Of a stretch of DNA of 41,513 bases, positions 1 to 10,197 are shown piece after piece. How positions within the stretch are numbered: position 1 is the first letter of the stretch; each line of letters starts with the position of its first letter. The DNA comes from Phaeoceros laevis (taxonomy: Eukaryota; Anthocerotophyta; Anthocerotopsida; Notothyladales). The stretch spans positions 1 through 41,513 of the forward strand of contig JBNGIQ010002278.1 of the NCBI GenBank assembly GCA_049999765.1, read 5' to 3'. Under the pieces are notes generated by a model. It searched no databases, had not been told where the DNA came from, and saw nothing but the letters and a program-made list of their open reading frames with translations. Position numbers and translations under genes: made by a program.

Positions 1-80
1 AGCCGACAACATGCTGCAAAGCCCAGATCACTTAGAAAAACCTTTTGAAAATTTCGCAAATGAGTGTTAAACAAGGACAA

Positions 81-412
81 CAAAAAACCCGTTCAGGCAC
101 AGTGTGAAAAGGGACAGAAAAGAACCCGTTCAGACAGTGTGAAAAGGGACAGAAAAGAACCCGTTCAGACAGTGTGAAAAGGGACAGAAAATATCCCGTT
201 TAGACAGTGTGAAAAGGGACAGAAAAGAACCCGTTCAGACAGTGTGAAAAAGGTTAGCTAAAAATCCGTTCAGACACAGTGTGAAAAGGGATAGAAAAGA
301 ACCCGTTCAGATACAGTGTGAAAAGGGTCTACAAATAACCCGTTCAGACACAGTGTGAAAAGGGTCTGCAAAGAACCCGTTCCAACACAGTGTGAAAAGG
401 GTAAGCAAAAAT
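81..412. repeat. 35-37 bp minisatellite, about nine copies
   Basis: A tandem array whose unit contains the core GTGTGAAAAGGG followed by an A-rich stretch and CCCGTTCAGAC. The GTGTGAAAA core recurs near 102, 137, 172, 207, 242, 278, 315, 351 and 388, so units are 35 bp in the left half and 36-38 bp in the right half, where an extra CA appears before the core. Copies diverge towards the right edge. There are no unique spacers between units, so this is a minisatellite. Confidence 0.9.
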
Positions 413-420
413 ACAGGAAT

Positions 421-551
421 GAAGTAACGGAACGGAACGGAATATCGGAACGGAACGGGACGGAACGGCGGGACGGAACGGGACAGAACAGAACGGAACG
501 GGACGGATCAAAACGTAACGAAACGGAACAAAAACGAAACGGAACCCGTTG
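421..551. repeat. Degenerate GGAAC-type pentanucleotide satellite
   Basis: Directly after the minisatellite the sequence becomes an irregular run of GGAAC, GGGAC and GGAAT words and related variants (A/G-rich on the plus strand). It ends at AACCCGTT near 543-550, which echoes the CCCGTT of the neighbouring array. The short open frames here are a by-product of the repeat. Confidence 0.85.
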
Positions 552-1870
552 AGTTAGTTAAGCAGCCGGGGCGGGCTGTTTCATCTCTCGCGACACGCTG
601 AGGAGAGCTCCTCCAGCCTCCGCGATGGAGACCACCCTCAATCCAATCCGCAGCACGGAGCCCTGCAAATTGCGTCGCTCCAGTAGAGCCAGGCAATCCC
701 TGCGCCCCTACGTCGCACCAGCAGAGCTAGGAAATCCCTGCGCCTTGGCCGCGCCGTCCAGGCCAGCTCTCTCTCGCTGCCGCCTCCTCCCAGCAGCCTC
801 CACCGTGGCCAGCTACCTTCACAATCGATAGCACGGGGCCCTGCCACTGCGAGACGGAGGCGAACTCCTCTGCACTGGAGTCCCTGCCTTCACAGTCCAC
901 AGTGCTTCAATCCCGATCCACGGTCCTCAGCAATTCCTGGTTCACGGCAATCCTGATTGTGGGAGACAGCTTGGAATTGTGAGCCTAGGCAGAGAGGATG
1001 TGGCGCCTGGGGAGAGCTGCCGTTCTTCCCATCCAAGTGGAGAAGGAGCTACAGCGCGTGGCGTCCAAAAGGCAGACGACCACGGACAACTTGTGCTCTT
1101 GCTGATCCTGGCCGGCCTCCTTGAGCTCCTCCAGGATGAAACCCATCCAGTCCGAGAGATTTCTTCCAACCTGCTGCCTGGGATCACCTCAACCACTCAA
1201 GCGTAACAATCAGATCACTGTCACAAAACCTGGAATGCATAAGCGCAATCGTCAATTCAACCAAACCCTTCAGCGTGCGGACTTGCAGCAGGAAGCTCAA
1301 TCAAACATTGACAAGATGCTTGCAAATTCTTTGGTGCTACCAAAGCGACCAAAGTGCCTGCCGCCACAAAGGCAGCAAGAAGTTTTGCAATTAGAAGGTC
1401 CCGTGGCCGTGCTGGCAATCTGATGCCAAGGCCACAAAGCAATTGCGTGTGAGTCAGCTCATTTCCTCGAGCAATCCACGCACTCAAACTCAAGTAGACA
1501 ATCTAGATGCAAGCGTAGCTCAAGGTGGCTGGCGTAGCTTAGAAAATCATGAGAGTTCAAACATGTAGAGGTGCTGCTATTCCAGCGCGTGAACACCAAC
1601 ACCAAGAAAGAAATTGCAAAACTAAGGTGCCTCCTTGCAGGACCGCCCTTAGTGTACATCCTCGAGAGTTGCTAGAGTGACGTATGGCTAGCATCTAGAA
1701 GTTGCGAGTGCAGCTTCCTCTTAGGCCCTAGCTTTATGCTGCACCACATGGTGACTTGCGCATGCACAACTTCCCATGACAAAGATTCGTAGATGCTGGA
1801 AATGGCTAGTAAAACGTTTCTGGCAGTGACGAATGATATTTTAGACAGTGAGTAAAAAATGCCATAACGA
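552..1870. other. No convincing gene; short tandem duplication
   Basis: No recognisable coding region. A roughly 39-bp imperfect tandem duplication lies at about 672-748 (CGTCGCTCCAGTAGAGCCAG against CGTCGCACCAGCAGAGCTAG). On the minus strand about 1000-1180 reads as a short open stretch that could be an exon remnant, but I cannot assign it to a family. The remainder looks noncoding. Confidence 0.5.
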
Positions 1871-1988
1871 GTATGTTAAAGGAAGCCGGGAGCACTGGAT
1901 TATGGCATTAGCACGGGAGCCGGGAGCACTGGATTATGGCATTAGCACGGGTAATGTTACACGGTGCGACCGCCTTCCTTTAACATAC
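1871..1988. repeat. 15-bp inverted repeat enclosing a 34-bp tandem duplication
   Basis: GTATGTTAAAGGAAG at 1871-1885 is the exact reverse complement of CTTCCTTTAACATAC at 1974-1988. Between them a 34-bp unit starting AGCCGGGAGCACTGG is present twice in tandem, at 1884-1917 and 1918-1951. The arrangement could be a decayed small foldback element or a recombination scar. No target-site duplication was recognised. Confidence 0.75.
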
Positions 1989-2119
1989 TTAAAGCCAAAC
2001 GGCGAGTTATGTGATGTGATTGTTATAAAGCCCGCGCGAGCCCCGGGATTATGAGCGTAATCCCGCGAGTTGCAGCTATGTTATCTAGTCACCTCAGTCC
2101 TATGCGGAGCTCGCATGCT

Positions 2120-2158
2120 ACATCGAGCACAATGTGAGGCCGGCTTGGCTCGATGTAG
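2120..2158. repeat. 11-bp inverted repeat (hairpin)
   Basis: CTACATCGAGC is followed by its reverse complement GCTCGATGTAG after a 17-nt loop. There is no nearby gene and no sign of a microRNA-length stem. Confidence 0.6.
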
Positions 2159-2330
2159 GACTACTACACTTACCAATCGTGTGTTCAATTTCAAGTTGTG
2201 AAAGACTTTAAAGCATGCTTGCAACAAAGGACATATTGCAATTCTACATGAATCCAAGCCAAAGCTCTCTTGACAAGACAAGAGGTCACCGCCACGAGAG
2301 GTCACAGACGCGAGGTTGTGCCAAAGTGAC

Positions 2331-2416
2331 AAGGTTGTGTGGTTTTTGAGTGCGTGCGCTAAAAAATGCGATCCTGTAAGGTTGTGTGGTTTTTGAGTGC
2401 GTGCGCTAAAAAATGC
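2331..2416. repeat. 39-bp direct tandem duplication
   Basis: The 39-bp segment beginning AAGGTTGTGTGGTTTTTGAG occurs at 2331-2369 and again at 2378-2416 with an 8-bp spacer (period 47). The copies look identical, so the duplication is probably recent. Confidence 0.8.
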
Positions 2417-3007
2417 TCTACCCGATCGCATAATGTCCACTTACTGGCGAACTGCTTTGCACTATTTTGGACTTCATTGATGTAGTGAGATTAGGAATTC
2501 ACGATTCTAGACTTCTAGTGTAGCGTCATAACATGCGTGAAGGGATATCGTTTCGTTAATTAAGACAACGTTTTGAAGTTTTCAAGTTCCCAACGTTGCA
2601 ATCGGTATAGCGCCACTACAACTTCACACATGCCGTTCATAAACTATTAAACTACGAAGTTACTACTACCAAGTCGACGGTGTTTTGAACTTTTTTATAT
2701 CTATTTTGGGGCAGTAATGGGCCTTTGACCCCCGGTTTACCGGCGCGTCCCCAACGGTCACAGCGACTAACGGCTACTTGGAAGCCCGAGGCTGCGGTCC
2801 GCCGTCCGATCATGGTATCGTCAGCTGCCGTTGGCGTGTCCCGGGGCCATGACAGGTCCTGTTCCCGGACTGGACGGGACGATAGTTTCCCTGAGGAATG
2901 TTTCCGGCGGAGGAAGGAGGCGGTGTTGAATCGGATCGGGAGGGAAAGGTGTTCCAAGCGAAGGAGGAAGAGCGCTCCCGATCGGCAGCAGCAGGTGAGG
3001 CTCGGAG

Positions 3008-5542
3008 ATGCCGGCAAGGGTGGTGATGCAAGAGCGACCTCCACTGCACCCTGCCAACCGAGGACTCGGACCTGGAGCTGCTGGCTTTGACCGGCCTTGG
3101 CCGCAGGGCATGTTGGGCAAGCACGGCGATATCGGGGGCCTGGATGAGGCGCTGCCCAGCCTGCTCCGGGGCGGAAGCGGGAAGAAGGCCGCCGCGGCCA
3201 GATTCCCCTCCGAGTCGCAGAACTCGGATCCGCGGGCGCACAAATTCGAGATGGAGCACATGCTGAGCCAGGCGTTCCTGAAGGTGCCGCACCTGCCGCC
3301 GCACATTGGCAGCTTGCAGGCTCTCAATGTCCGCAGTCCGGGAGCTGGATTTGCGGCGGATTTGGTCGCGGACCCCCAGACTCCTCCGCGGTTTGCCACG
3401 GATCCTGACAGGTTGAGCTACTCCCCTGCCTCTTCCCAGTTTCTGAGCCCCAGAAATGCCACTCCTTCCTTGCAAGATCAGGGCAGGGAGTTCATGGGGA
3501 GCAGTCCCAAGAGAGGGAGTCTGTTCGTAGGCGACCCGGGAGCAGGCCACGGCCAGCAGCACTACCTGCCCAGCCCTAAGAGGCTGTCCATGAGCCCCTT
3601 CGCCAGCGAGGGGATGAGCGCTGGGCAAGGGCAAGGGCATTTCGTTTCCAGTGCCAGGAGACTGAATTTCTTCGGTGGTGGTTGTGAGCCTTCGAGCGCC
3701 GGGCTGGAGCGGATGAGCTCGCTGGGGAACGAGGCGATTCCCTTTTCTGCCGAGTTCGAGAGGCTGGGAGCTTTCGGTTCCAATTCCTGCCAGTTTGTGT
3801 CGGATTTGGAGAGGTTGAGTTCCTTCATCAACGACGCACCTAGCTCAGGGCCGTTTTCCGCGGAGCTGGAGCGGCTGAGTCCGCTGGTGTGCGACCTTCC
3901 CAGCTCCAGTCAGTACATGACTGACTCGGAGAGATTGAGCACGCTGGTGGGGAGCAGCTCCAACCCGTTCGTGGGAGATTCCGAGGGCTTGAGCGCCTTG
4001 GTGAACGATCCCGAGAGCCTGAGCCCGTTTGTGGGGGATCCTCAGGTGTCGGGCCGGTTCGAGTGCGACCCTAGCCAGTTCGTGAGCGACGGACCCAGCT
4101 CCAGCGAGATTGCGAGCGACTCGGAGAGGTTGAGCAGCGAGGCGGCGTTGAATCCCTTCGAGCCAGACCTCCGGAACAACACACGCTGCGAAAGGGACAG
4201 TAGTCAGATCACCACAGGCGACCCCTCCAGACTGGTGAGCGGGGCGCAGGCCTGCTCCAGCACCCCTGCCAGGGCTGGCGGAGGGTTCAGGCCCAGCGAC
4301 AGGCACAGTGGCTCCAACTGCGAGCTCCTCAGAGCCTCGGAGGAGCAGCAGGTCCACGACTCGCTGGAGAGCAGCGGAGATGATGAGCAGGAGCGGAGCG
4401 AGGACGGGGGTGTGGAGCTCATCAACCTGCTGCTGGCCTGCACGGAGGCTGTGGCCAGCCGGAGCCTGAGTCTGGTGAACCCGCTGCTGGCTCAGCTGGG
4501 AAAGCTGGCGTCTCCGGAGGGAAGCTCCATCCAGAGAGTAGTGGCCTACTTCACCGAAGGCCTGGCTTACCGGATTGCCGAGACCTGGCCGCAGCTCTAC
4601 CAGCCGTTGCCCTGCAATCTGGAGCCCTCGGAGGAGGAGCTGCTTGCGGGTTTTCACATCCTCAACCACGTCTGCCCTTACACCAAGTTCTCGCACTTCA
4701 CCGCCAACGAGGCCATTCTGCAGGTGTTTGAAGGGCAGGACCGGGTGCACGTCATCGACTTTGACATCCAGCAGGGGCTCCAGTGGCCTGCTCTCTTCCA
4801 GAGCCTGGCTACCCGACCTCAAGGGCCTCCTCACCTCAGAATCACAGGTATAGGAGAGTGCAAGGAGGACATACAAGACACAGGGGACCGGTTGGCGGAG
4901 TTTGCAGAGGACCTGAATCTCCCATTCGAGTTCCACCCGGTGGTGGACACACTGGAAGAGGTCAGGCTGTGGATGCTCCATGTCAAGGAGAAGGAGACGG
5001 TGGCTGTGAACTGCGTTTCTCACCTCCATCGAGCCCTTCACGATGACGGTGCGGCGGTAAGGGATGTGCTTGATGTAATAAAAAGCACCAAGCCCAAAGT
5101 GCTGGTGGTGGTGGAGCAGGAGGCCAGCCATAATGGGCCATTTGAGGCTCGCATTCTGGAAGCCCTACAGTACTACTCTGCCATTTTTGACTCCATTGAC
5201 GCCAGCCTCCCTCTGGAAAGCGAGGCCAGGCTTAAACTGGAAAAGCTCTTTGCCAGGGAGATCAGAAACATCGTGGCTTGTGAGGGCTTGGACAGGACGG
5301 AGAGGCATGAGAAGCTCGAGAGATGGTGTGACATCTTTGTCACAGCAGGGTTTGAGCCAGCTCCCTTAAGTCACAGAGCTGTAAGTCAAGCCAAGCTTCT
5401 CCTCTACATGTTCACCAACAAAGGGTACAGATTGGACGAAGTGAAGGGTGCGCTCATCCTCAACTGGCTCGATCGCCCTCTCTTCTCGGTGTCTTCTTGG
5501 ACAGTCAAGCGGGAGGAGCCAGAGGTTACAAAAACGGGGTAG
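3008..5542 (+). CDS. SCL28: GRAS-family transcriptional regulator, SCL28/DLT type
   Basis: Intronless ORF of 844 residues from an ATG. The C-terminal GRAS domain starts near residue 469 with the leucine-rich LINLLLACTEAV, followed near 580 by the VHIID-type core VHVIDFDIQQGLQWP, then FHPVVDTLEEVRLWMLHVKE, RNIVACEGLDRTERHEKLE and a SAW-like end with SSWTV. The VHIID region and RNIVACEG stretch agree closely with my memory of Arabidopsis SCL28 (rice DLT/SMOS2), a nuclear regulator of G2/M progression and cell size; that role is family knowledge. The N-terminal half is long, disordered and Ser-rich, with about ten spaced RLS-type motifs (for example LERLSPLV, SERLSTLV). A 428-residue antisense frame is a codon-bias shadow. 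A poly(A) signal lies about 240 bp downstream. Family call is very firm; subfamily firm. Confidence 0.92.
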   Translation: MPARVVMQERPPLHPANRGLGPGAAGFDRPWPQGMLGKHGDIGGLDEALPSLLRGGSGKKAAAARFPSESQNSDPRAHKFEMEHMLSQAFLKVPHLPPHIGSLQALNVRSPGAGFAADLVADPQTPPRFATDPDRLSYSPASSQFLSPRNATPSLQDQGREFMGSSPKRGSLFVGDPGAGHGQQHYLPSPKRLSMSPFASEGMSAGQGQGHFVSSARRLNFFGGGCEPSSAGLERMSSLGNEAIPFSAEFERLGAFGSNSCQFVSDLERLSSFINDAPSSGPFSAELERLSPLVCDLPSSSQYMTDSERLSTLVGSSSNPFVGDSEGLSALVNDPESLSPFVGDPQVSGRFECDPSQFVSDGPSSSEIASDSERLSSEAALNPFEPDLRNNTRCERDSSQITTGDPSRLVSGAQACSSTPARAGGGFRPSDRHSGSNCELLRASEEQQVHDSLESSGDDEQERSEDGGVELINLLLACTEAVASRSLSLVNPLLAQLGKLASPEGSSIQRVVAYFTEGLAYRIAETWPQLYQPLPCNLEPSEEELLAGFHILNHVCPYTKFSHFTANEAILQVFEGQDRVHVIDFDIQQGLQWPALFQSLATRPQGPPHLRITGIGECKEDIQDTGDRLAEFAEDLNLPFEFHPVVDTLEEVRLWMLHVKEKETVAVNCVSHLHRALHDDGAAVRDVLDVIKSTKPKVLVVVEQEASHNGPFEARILEALQYYSAIFDSIDASLPLESEARLKLEKLFAREIRNIVACEGLDRTERHEKLERWCDIFVTAGFEPAPLSHRAVSQAKLLLYMFTNKGYRLDEVKGALILNWLDRPLFSVSSWTVKREEPEVTKTG

Positions 5543-6232
5543 CTGGATGGAGCCTCTTCTGCAGCTGTAGCTGCTTTTTTGTTGTTCTCAGGATTCCACA
5601 ACCTTGTACATATAGGTAGTAGTTACTTATTACGCCAATCGTATCTATCGTTCCTGCCAAACTGTAGACAGGCAGCTTGGTGGGGAAGATGCTTCTGTTT
5701 GTCGGCTGTGTTGATGACTTTCCATCCTTTTGGGCGGATGTGTACCGGGTTTTTTGCCAACTGATTTTGAGGTAGCCTTAATAAAGGCAAGGCTGTGGTA
5801 ACTGCTTCATCGGTTCCTTTTGGACTACTGTTTGATGTGTCGAACAACAAAGACGGACGCTCATCATGCATTGAATAGAAAGAGTAGGACCCTCATAAAG
5901 TCTGAACTCACCAATGAGAGTTCCCAGGGGATCAGCGATGTGATTAATGAATGCTCCAATGCCCATTCAGATGCGTACTACAGGACTTAGAAGCAAGAGT
6001 ACAATACAAGCAGCTTCCAAAACAGAGAAGCTAAGGCCGTTTAACTGAGAGACTGAGTTAATTACTGTGTGTTCACAGGAGGGATCACAGCTAAGCAGAT
6101 ATAGCAGGAAGTAGGCCAAATCCAATACATATATGTACGTGCAAACCTTGCTAGTTCATCTTTCTGTAGGCTCCACCTGCTAATACCGTGCTGCATCTGA
6201 GAGAATCATAAGTCCCTTGTTTGGGGACGGTC
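5543..6232. other. Convergent 3' regions of the SCL28 and ARASP genes
   Basis: No ORF of interest. The two flanking genes point at each other, so both 3' UTRs must lie here. T-rich runs follow the SCL28 stop codon. Confidence 0.6.
5780..5785 (+). terminator. AATAAA polyadenylation signal for the SCL28 gene
   Basis: A canonical AATAAA hexamer about 240 bp past the SCL28 stop codon, at a normal distance for a plant 3' UTR. Assigned by position only. Confidence 0.55.
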
Positions 6233-7699
6233 CTACAACCTCATTTGCTGCAGAAATCCAAGGTTGAGTGTATCCCGAACCATCAACACGACTCCGACGG
6301 CCAGCAGAAGCAGGATACCTGATGACATAATTCCTTGCTCTACACCATCAGGTAGTTTCTTGCCTCCCCGAATGGCCTCCAAGATGATAAGAGCAAGGTA
6401 ACCACCATCCAATGCCGGCAGAGGTAGCACATTGACAACAGCTAGGTTGATGTTGACGATGGCAGCAAACTGGAAGAGGCCAGCTGAGTCTGACCTTGCC
6501 ACCTCCGCTCCCACCGCAACAATAGCAACAGGCCCAGACAGCTTGTCGGCTGTCTGCGCAAAGTTGAACACGATCTGCCTAAGTCCATCCACCACCACAT
6601 AGGTGAGTCTTGTGAGCTCCATCCCTGCATACTTGGCAGCGTCCAGCACACTTTTTGTCCGAACCCTGCGAGTTTCCACGTTGGGTGACAGCTGCACTCC
6701 GATCTTCCCCGACCCATCGTAACTCTTCTCCGGAATGACTTGGACGCTCAACGATTCTTGCCCACGTTGCAACTGGAAGGCCATGGCCTTGCCTGGACTT
6801 TTCTTGATACTGTCCACAAGCTGAAACACGGCTGCTTCTTCTGTTCCTAGCGACGATCCATCAATTGCCAAAACCACATCCCCTCCCTTGAGTCCCGCCT
6901 TGGCCCCAGAAGAGCTTAACATCACCTCAGGGATGAGGACTCCTGGCCGGTACTTTTGCTCCAAAAGCCCCACAGTCTGAGCCTGAGCAAACAGCACACT
7001 GTATGCGAAGATGACGTTGGCAATGATACCCGCAGATATCACCAGAGCACGGTCCCGGATAGGCCGGTTCTTCAACAGGTCTGGATCGTCCGGGGAGTAC
7101 TCGCTGTCAGGGTCGTCATCCGGGAAAGCAACAAACCCTCCAAGAGGAATGGCCCTCAGAGAGTACTCCACAGACTTCGCTTGGTACTTGACGAGCTTCG
7201 GCCCAAACCCTATGGCAAACTGCGTGACATGAATGTTGAGCAACCGGGCCATGGAAAAATGGCCGCATTCGTGCACTATCACAATGGCTGCCAGCACCCC
7301 TAGGGCTTGTAAAACCGACTGCGGTCCCTCCAAATTCAACCCTGCTACAGACGGAGCTCCCAACAGCATTGCCGCGCAAATTTGTTGTCCCCGAGCCGAC
7401 TCCGAACCAGTCCACCTCCGCATTCCATCCTGCAGCACCTGCAAATCGGTCCTCCCAGTTCGCAATGCAACTTCAAGCCCTGGCAACCAATCCACCTTAA
7501 GCACTGGCGCGTCCCTCCACTCCTCTCGTCTCACAGCCACAATTCTGTGCATCCACCGTCGCTGCCACTTCCTACCTACCCTGCCCTTGGAGCACCTCAG
7601 ATTGCTGATGGCCGCATTTCGAGCAGAGCTCCCTAGCATGCTTCCAAGCGAGGAATTTGCAGCTCGAACCGGCCCGGTGGTCACGTTCCAGGCGGCCAT
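6233..7699 (-). CDS. ARASP: Chloroplast M50 site-2 metalloprotease, ARASP type
   Basis: Intronless ORF of 488 residues from an ATG. The first ~120 residues are Arg/Ser/Ala-rich with few acids, as in a plastid transit peptide. The zinc motif HECGH (HEXXH) lies in the first membrane segment near residue 165. The family block GFGPKLVKYQAKSVEYSLRA and PLGGFV follow, then a hydrophobic segment, a PDZ-like region (PGVLIPEV ... GLKGGDVVLAIDG), and the second metal-binding motif NVLPLPALDGG. The end KLPDGVEQGIMSSG plus a last membrane helix matches Arabidopsis ARASP, a plastid inner-envelope intramembrane protease required for chloroplast development (family knowledge). Active-site residues look intact. 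It converges on the SCL28 gene. Confidence 0.93.
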   Translation of the reverse strand: MAAWNVTTGPVRAANSSLGSMLGSSARNAAISNLRCSKGRVGRKWQRRWMHRIVAVRREEWRDAPVLKVDWLPGLEVALRTGRTDLQVLQDGMRRWTGSESARGQQICAAMLLGAPSVAGLNLEGPQSVLQALGVLAAIVIVHECGHFSMARLLNIHVTQFAIGFGPKLVKYQAKSVEYSLRAIPLGGFVAFPDDDPDSEYSPDDPDLLKNRPIRDRALVISAGIIANVIFAYSVLFAQAQTVGLLEQKYRPGVLIPEVMLSSSGAKAGLKGGDVVLAIDGSSLGTEEAAVFQLVDSIKKSPGKAMAFQLQRGQESLSVQVIPEKSYDGSGKIGVQLSPNVETRRVRTKSVLDAAKYAGMELTRLTYVVVDGLRQIVFNFAQTADKLSGPVAIVAVGAEVARSDSAGLFQFAAIVNINLAVVNVLPLPALDGGYLALIILEAIRGGKKLPDGVEQGIMSSGILLLLAVGVVLMVRDTLNLGFLQQMRL

Positions 7700-8589
7700 G
7701 GATGCGGATCTCAGCCACGGTGGAAGGAGATGATACTACCTAGCACAAGCCTCAAATCTGCGTCATCAACCTGAAGTCCCCCTTCATTCCGCAGAAGTCG
7801 CACCATTAGCTTCTCCTGAGCTCCCTACCGTCAGTCATGATGGAGAGCCCACCGGTCCCGACTGAAAGTAGGGTAGCACGTAAGACGGAGGAACACGCAC
7901 CTCCGCTGCCGCCACCAGGGGAAGCTGCCAGCCGGTAGCAAAGGGCAGCTGACCAAAGGTGTCGAAGCGAGCCAACGACGCCACTAAACTACAGAGGTAG
8001 CGTCCACCTTGCGTGTGTCGGATAAGAGGGAAGCCCATCGACGTGGCGTTTCCGTCTCGTGGTGGTGATTTTCTTTTACGTACAGTAGTAACGTGGGTGA
8101 ATCCTGGAAAGGCATCTTGATTCTTGAAGGAAGAACTTTACTACTTGGTTGAACCTTGTCATTAGATTCATTGCGTTTTATTATTAACCTCTTATGCCGA
8201 AAACTGCGTTTAGGACTCTTGCCTGATCTCCTAGCTGCGAGGCAGTAGTACCGACTCTACGAGTTGCTGTGAGCCTCCAATGCATGAAGAAAGCGTCCAG
8301 TAGAACAGAGCAGAATGCATGAAAAGGAGGAATTTGAGTGCTTACTTCAGACGGTCCATGTGGAAAAAGGAAAGAATACACAACACTCCTGACGAACATT
8401 TGGGCTTGAGGACGGAGCTCGCATACATGGCTTGCCTCAGACCTATTCATAATATAATATTGAGCCTCCTCAAATGGGCCGTCTTGGATGTCCTCCAGCC
8501 AGGACACAAAATGTGAGCTCGAAAGAACTTTAGAGCACCGATCAGCACATTTGAAACATGAGTCCTGATGTTGTAATTGTTTAGAAACT
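7700..8589. other. Intergenic region
   Basis: No conserved coding region recognised. Open minus-strand frames at 7835-8038 and 8184-8507 lack recognisable motifs. The right part may hold the 3' end of the candidate gene at 8590-9203, because open reading continues on the minus strand around 8400-8510, but splice joins could not be settled. Confidence 0.4.
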
Positions 8590-9203
8590 TTATATGTGCT
8601 CGTTCCTTTGTCCGGCCATTGTCCACAACCCTAGTATGAGAGCCCTGTCCGCTTCCATTTTGGAGAAAGCTGATGAGACTTCATGTAAGTCAAGGAGCAT
8701 GAACTGATACTCATCGGAATCCTGGCCCTTCAAAATGACCACGGCAAAAACACTGGAAGCACTATGGGAAGCTTGAGTATGAACAGCAGCATCACTGTGG
8801 GGTGTTGAAATAGTAACCTGGACAACCCCGCAATTGACCTCCAATCCTGACAAGCTTGCAAATGTTGTTGAGCAGAAATGCTGTTAGAGAAGACCACTCG
8901 TGAAGCCCAGCAGACTCGTCATCCAGTGTGAGAAAAGAGGAGAGGAAAACTTGTCCGAGATAGCTCTGATCAGCCAGCGCCTCCCTTTTCAGCCATCACA
9001 AAAACATGTAAGCGGTGCTTGAAAGTGCTGAAAAGTTTCTCGGGTTTTGCTTGGAGTCGACATCTGTGGCCAGAAAAAATTTCACTCCCTGGGGTATGCA
9101 GCTTCAGAACTTCTTTAGGGTAGGGTTGAACGTTAACAGATAATCACCACTGCTGAAAAACGTGCCAAACTGACATCCTCGATGCGAACAGAGAACTCCA
9201 TGT
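8590..9203 (-). CDS. Unidentified multi-exon candidate gene
   Basis: I do not recognise this gene. On the minus strand an ATG near 9200 opens MEFSVRIEDVSLARFS. A second open stretch at about 9010-9170 contains FNPKEVLKLHTPGSEIF and KPEKLFSTFKHRLHVFV. A third, starting after a strong acceptor (CTTCTCTAACAG) near 8881, runs to a stop at 8590 and contains SGLEVNCGVVQVTIS and SDEYQFMLLDLHEVSS. Composition looks protein-like, but the frames do not join cleanly with consensus sites, so it may be a decayed gene. There is no visible signal peptide or membrane helix. An overlapping frame near 9000-9100 also looks codon-like and complicates the exon choice. Confidence 0.3.
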
Positions 9204-10197
9204 GTTGTCAGGACTCCAAATTATAGGTTACTATCTGGATCCACGGAGCAATATTTAGAAATTGTGAGACACAGGCATGTCCAACGAGAACTGCATCTTC
9301 GAGGCTAAATAGGCAAGAAGATGTAGTGCAATGCACGCCCTCCGAAAAACACAGTCTCCATATACGGGACTAAAAGCCGAACAAGCCCGGGCGCCCGGGC
9401 AGTTCATCATCTGCCTAGAAAATCTGGTCAGAATCACTGGCAGGTTTCAAGAAGAACGTCATATCAGTCAGAGCCAGAAAAGCAACAGCTCGAAGTACCT
9501 GCAGCGCGGATGCTGCAGGTAGTGTGTCAAGGTGGTCGTTGAAACCACGGGCGCGAGCAGGCAGTGTGCCAGCGTGTGCGTGCCACGCCACCTGGCGCCA
9601 GCCAGCGCAGCATCCCCCAGGCCAGAAGGAAATAAAAGGCCTATAAAAAGGCCCGAGCGTGAGTGAGCGATTTAACGGCCGGAAAGTCCCGTCTCCCTGG
9701 ACACGGACAGTGTCCGCTGGGTGTTAACCGCCGCTCGCAATCTCTCGCAGGCAGGCATGCCCTTTGTGTCTCTCCTTCCCTGCGTCCACCCTTCTTGGCC
9801 TCCATGGAGTAGAAGATCTGTGGCCTGCCCCGACGCGCCGTGCCCGCCTCAATCGCAATTTTCACCGAGGTTGCTCTCGCGCTCGAGACGAGTCGGCAAC
9901 CTACCTAGGTCTCCGACATCTGTGGAGGCGCGCACAGGTTAACAATTGCACCACCACTTTCGAGACGCTTCGTGAGCATTGCCGAACCAGGGACAGGCAC
10001 ACATCCATTTCCAGACTAGTGTCAGCAGGTTGAAATTTCGGGTTGCAAGCATACAATTTGATCAGGAGTTCGCTCGATGTGACCTCAGGCCTGGCAGGAA
10101 TTCATGCGGATCATGAGGAACCGCTCGGGATGCCTCCAGGTTGAACAAGGAGCGCCATTTTGAGAGTTGCTGCCTGTGCGTGCTGTGCACAAGGACT
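9204..10197. other. Promoter and 5' region, probably of the plus-strand candidate gene
   Basis: Contains a TATA-like site at 9642 and GC-rich sequence with several open frames (for example 9721-9942). One stretch at about 10030-10100 reads KFRVASIQFDQEFARC on the plus strand and could be an exon, but nothing supports a join. No firm gene. Confidence 0.35.
9642..9648 (+). promoter_or_regulatory. TATA-box-like element
   Basis: TATAAAA in the context GGCCTATAAAAAGGCC, upstream of the plus-strand candidate gene. The flanking GGCC symmetry makes a small palindrome. No transcript evidence. Confidence 0.4.

Noticed and set aside
81-412. CRISPR-like array of regular repeats
   Set aside because: Units are directly tandem with no unique spacers and the genome is a plant's; this is a minisatellite.
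2810-3640. 276-codon minus-strand frame over the 5' part of SCL28
   Set aside because: No motif and low-complexity composition; a shadow of the sense strand.
3845-5131. 428-codon open frame antisense to the SCL28 gene
   Set aside because: It mirrors the GC-rich codon pattern of the sense gene and has no domain; the sense protein is clearly a GRAS factor.
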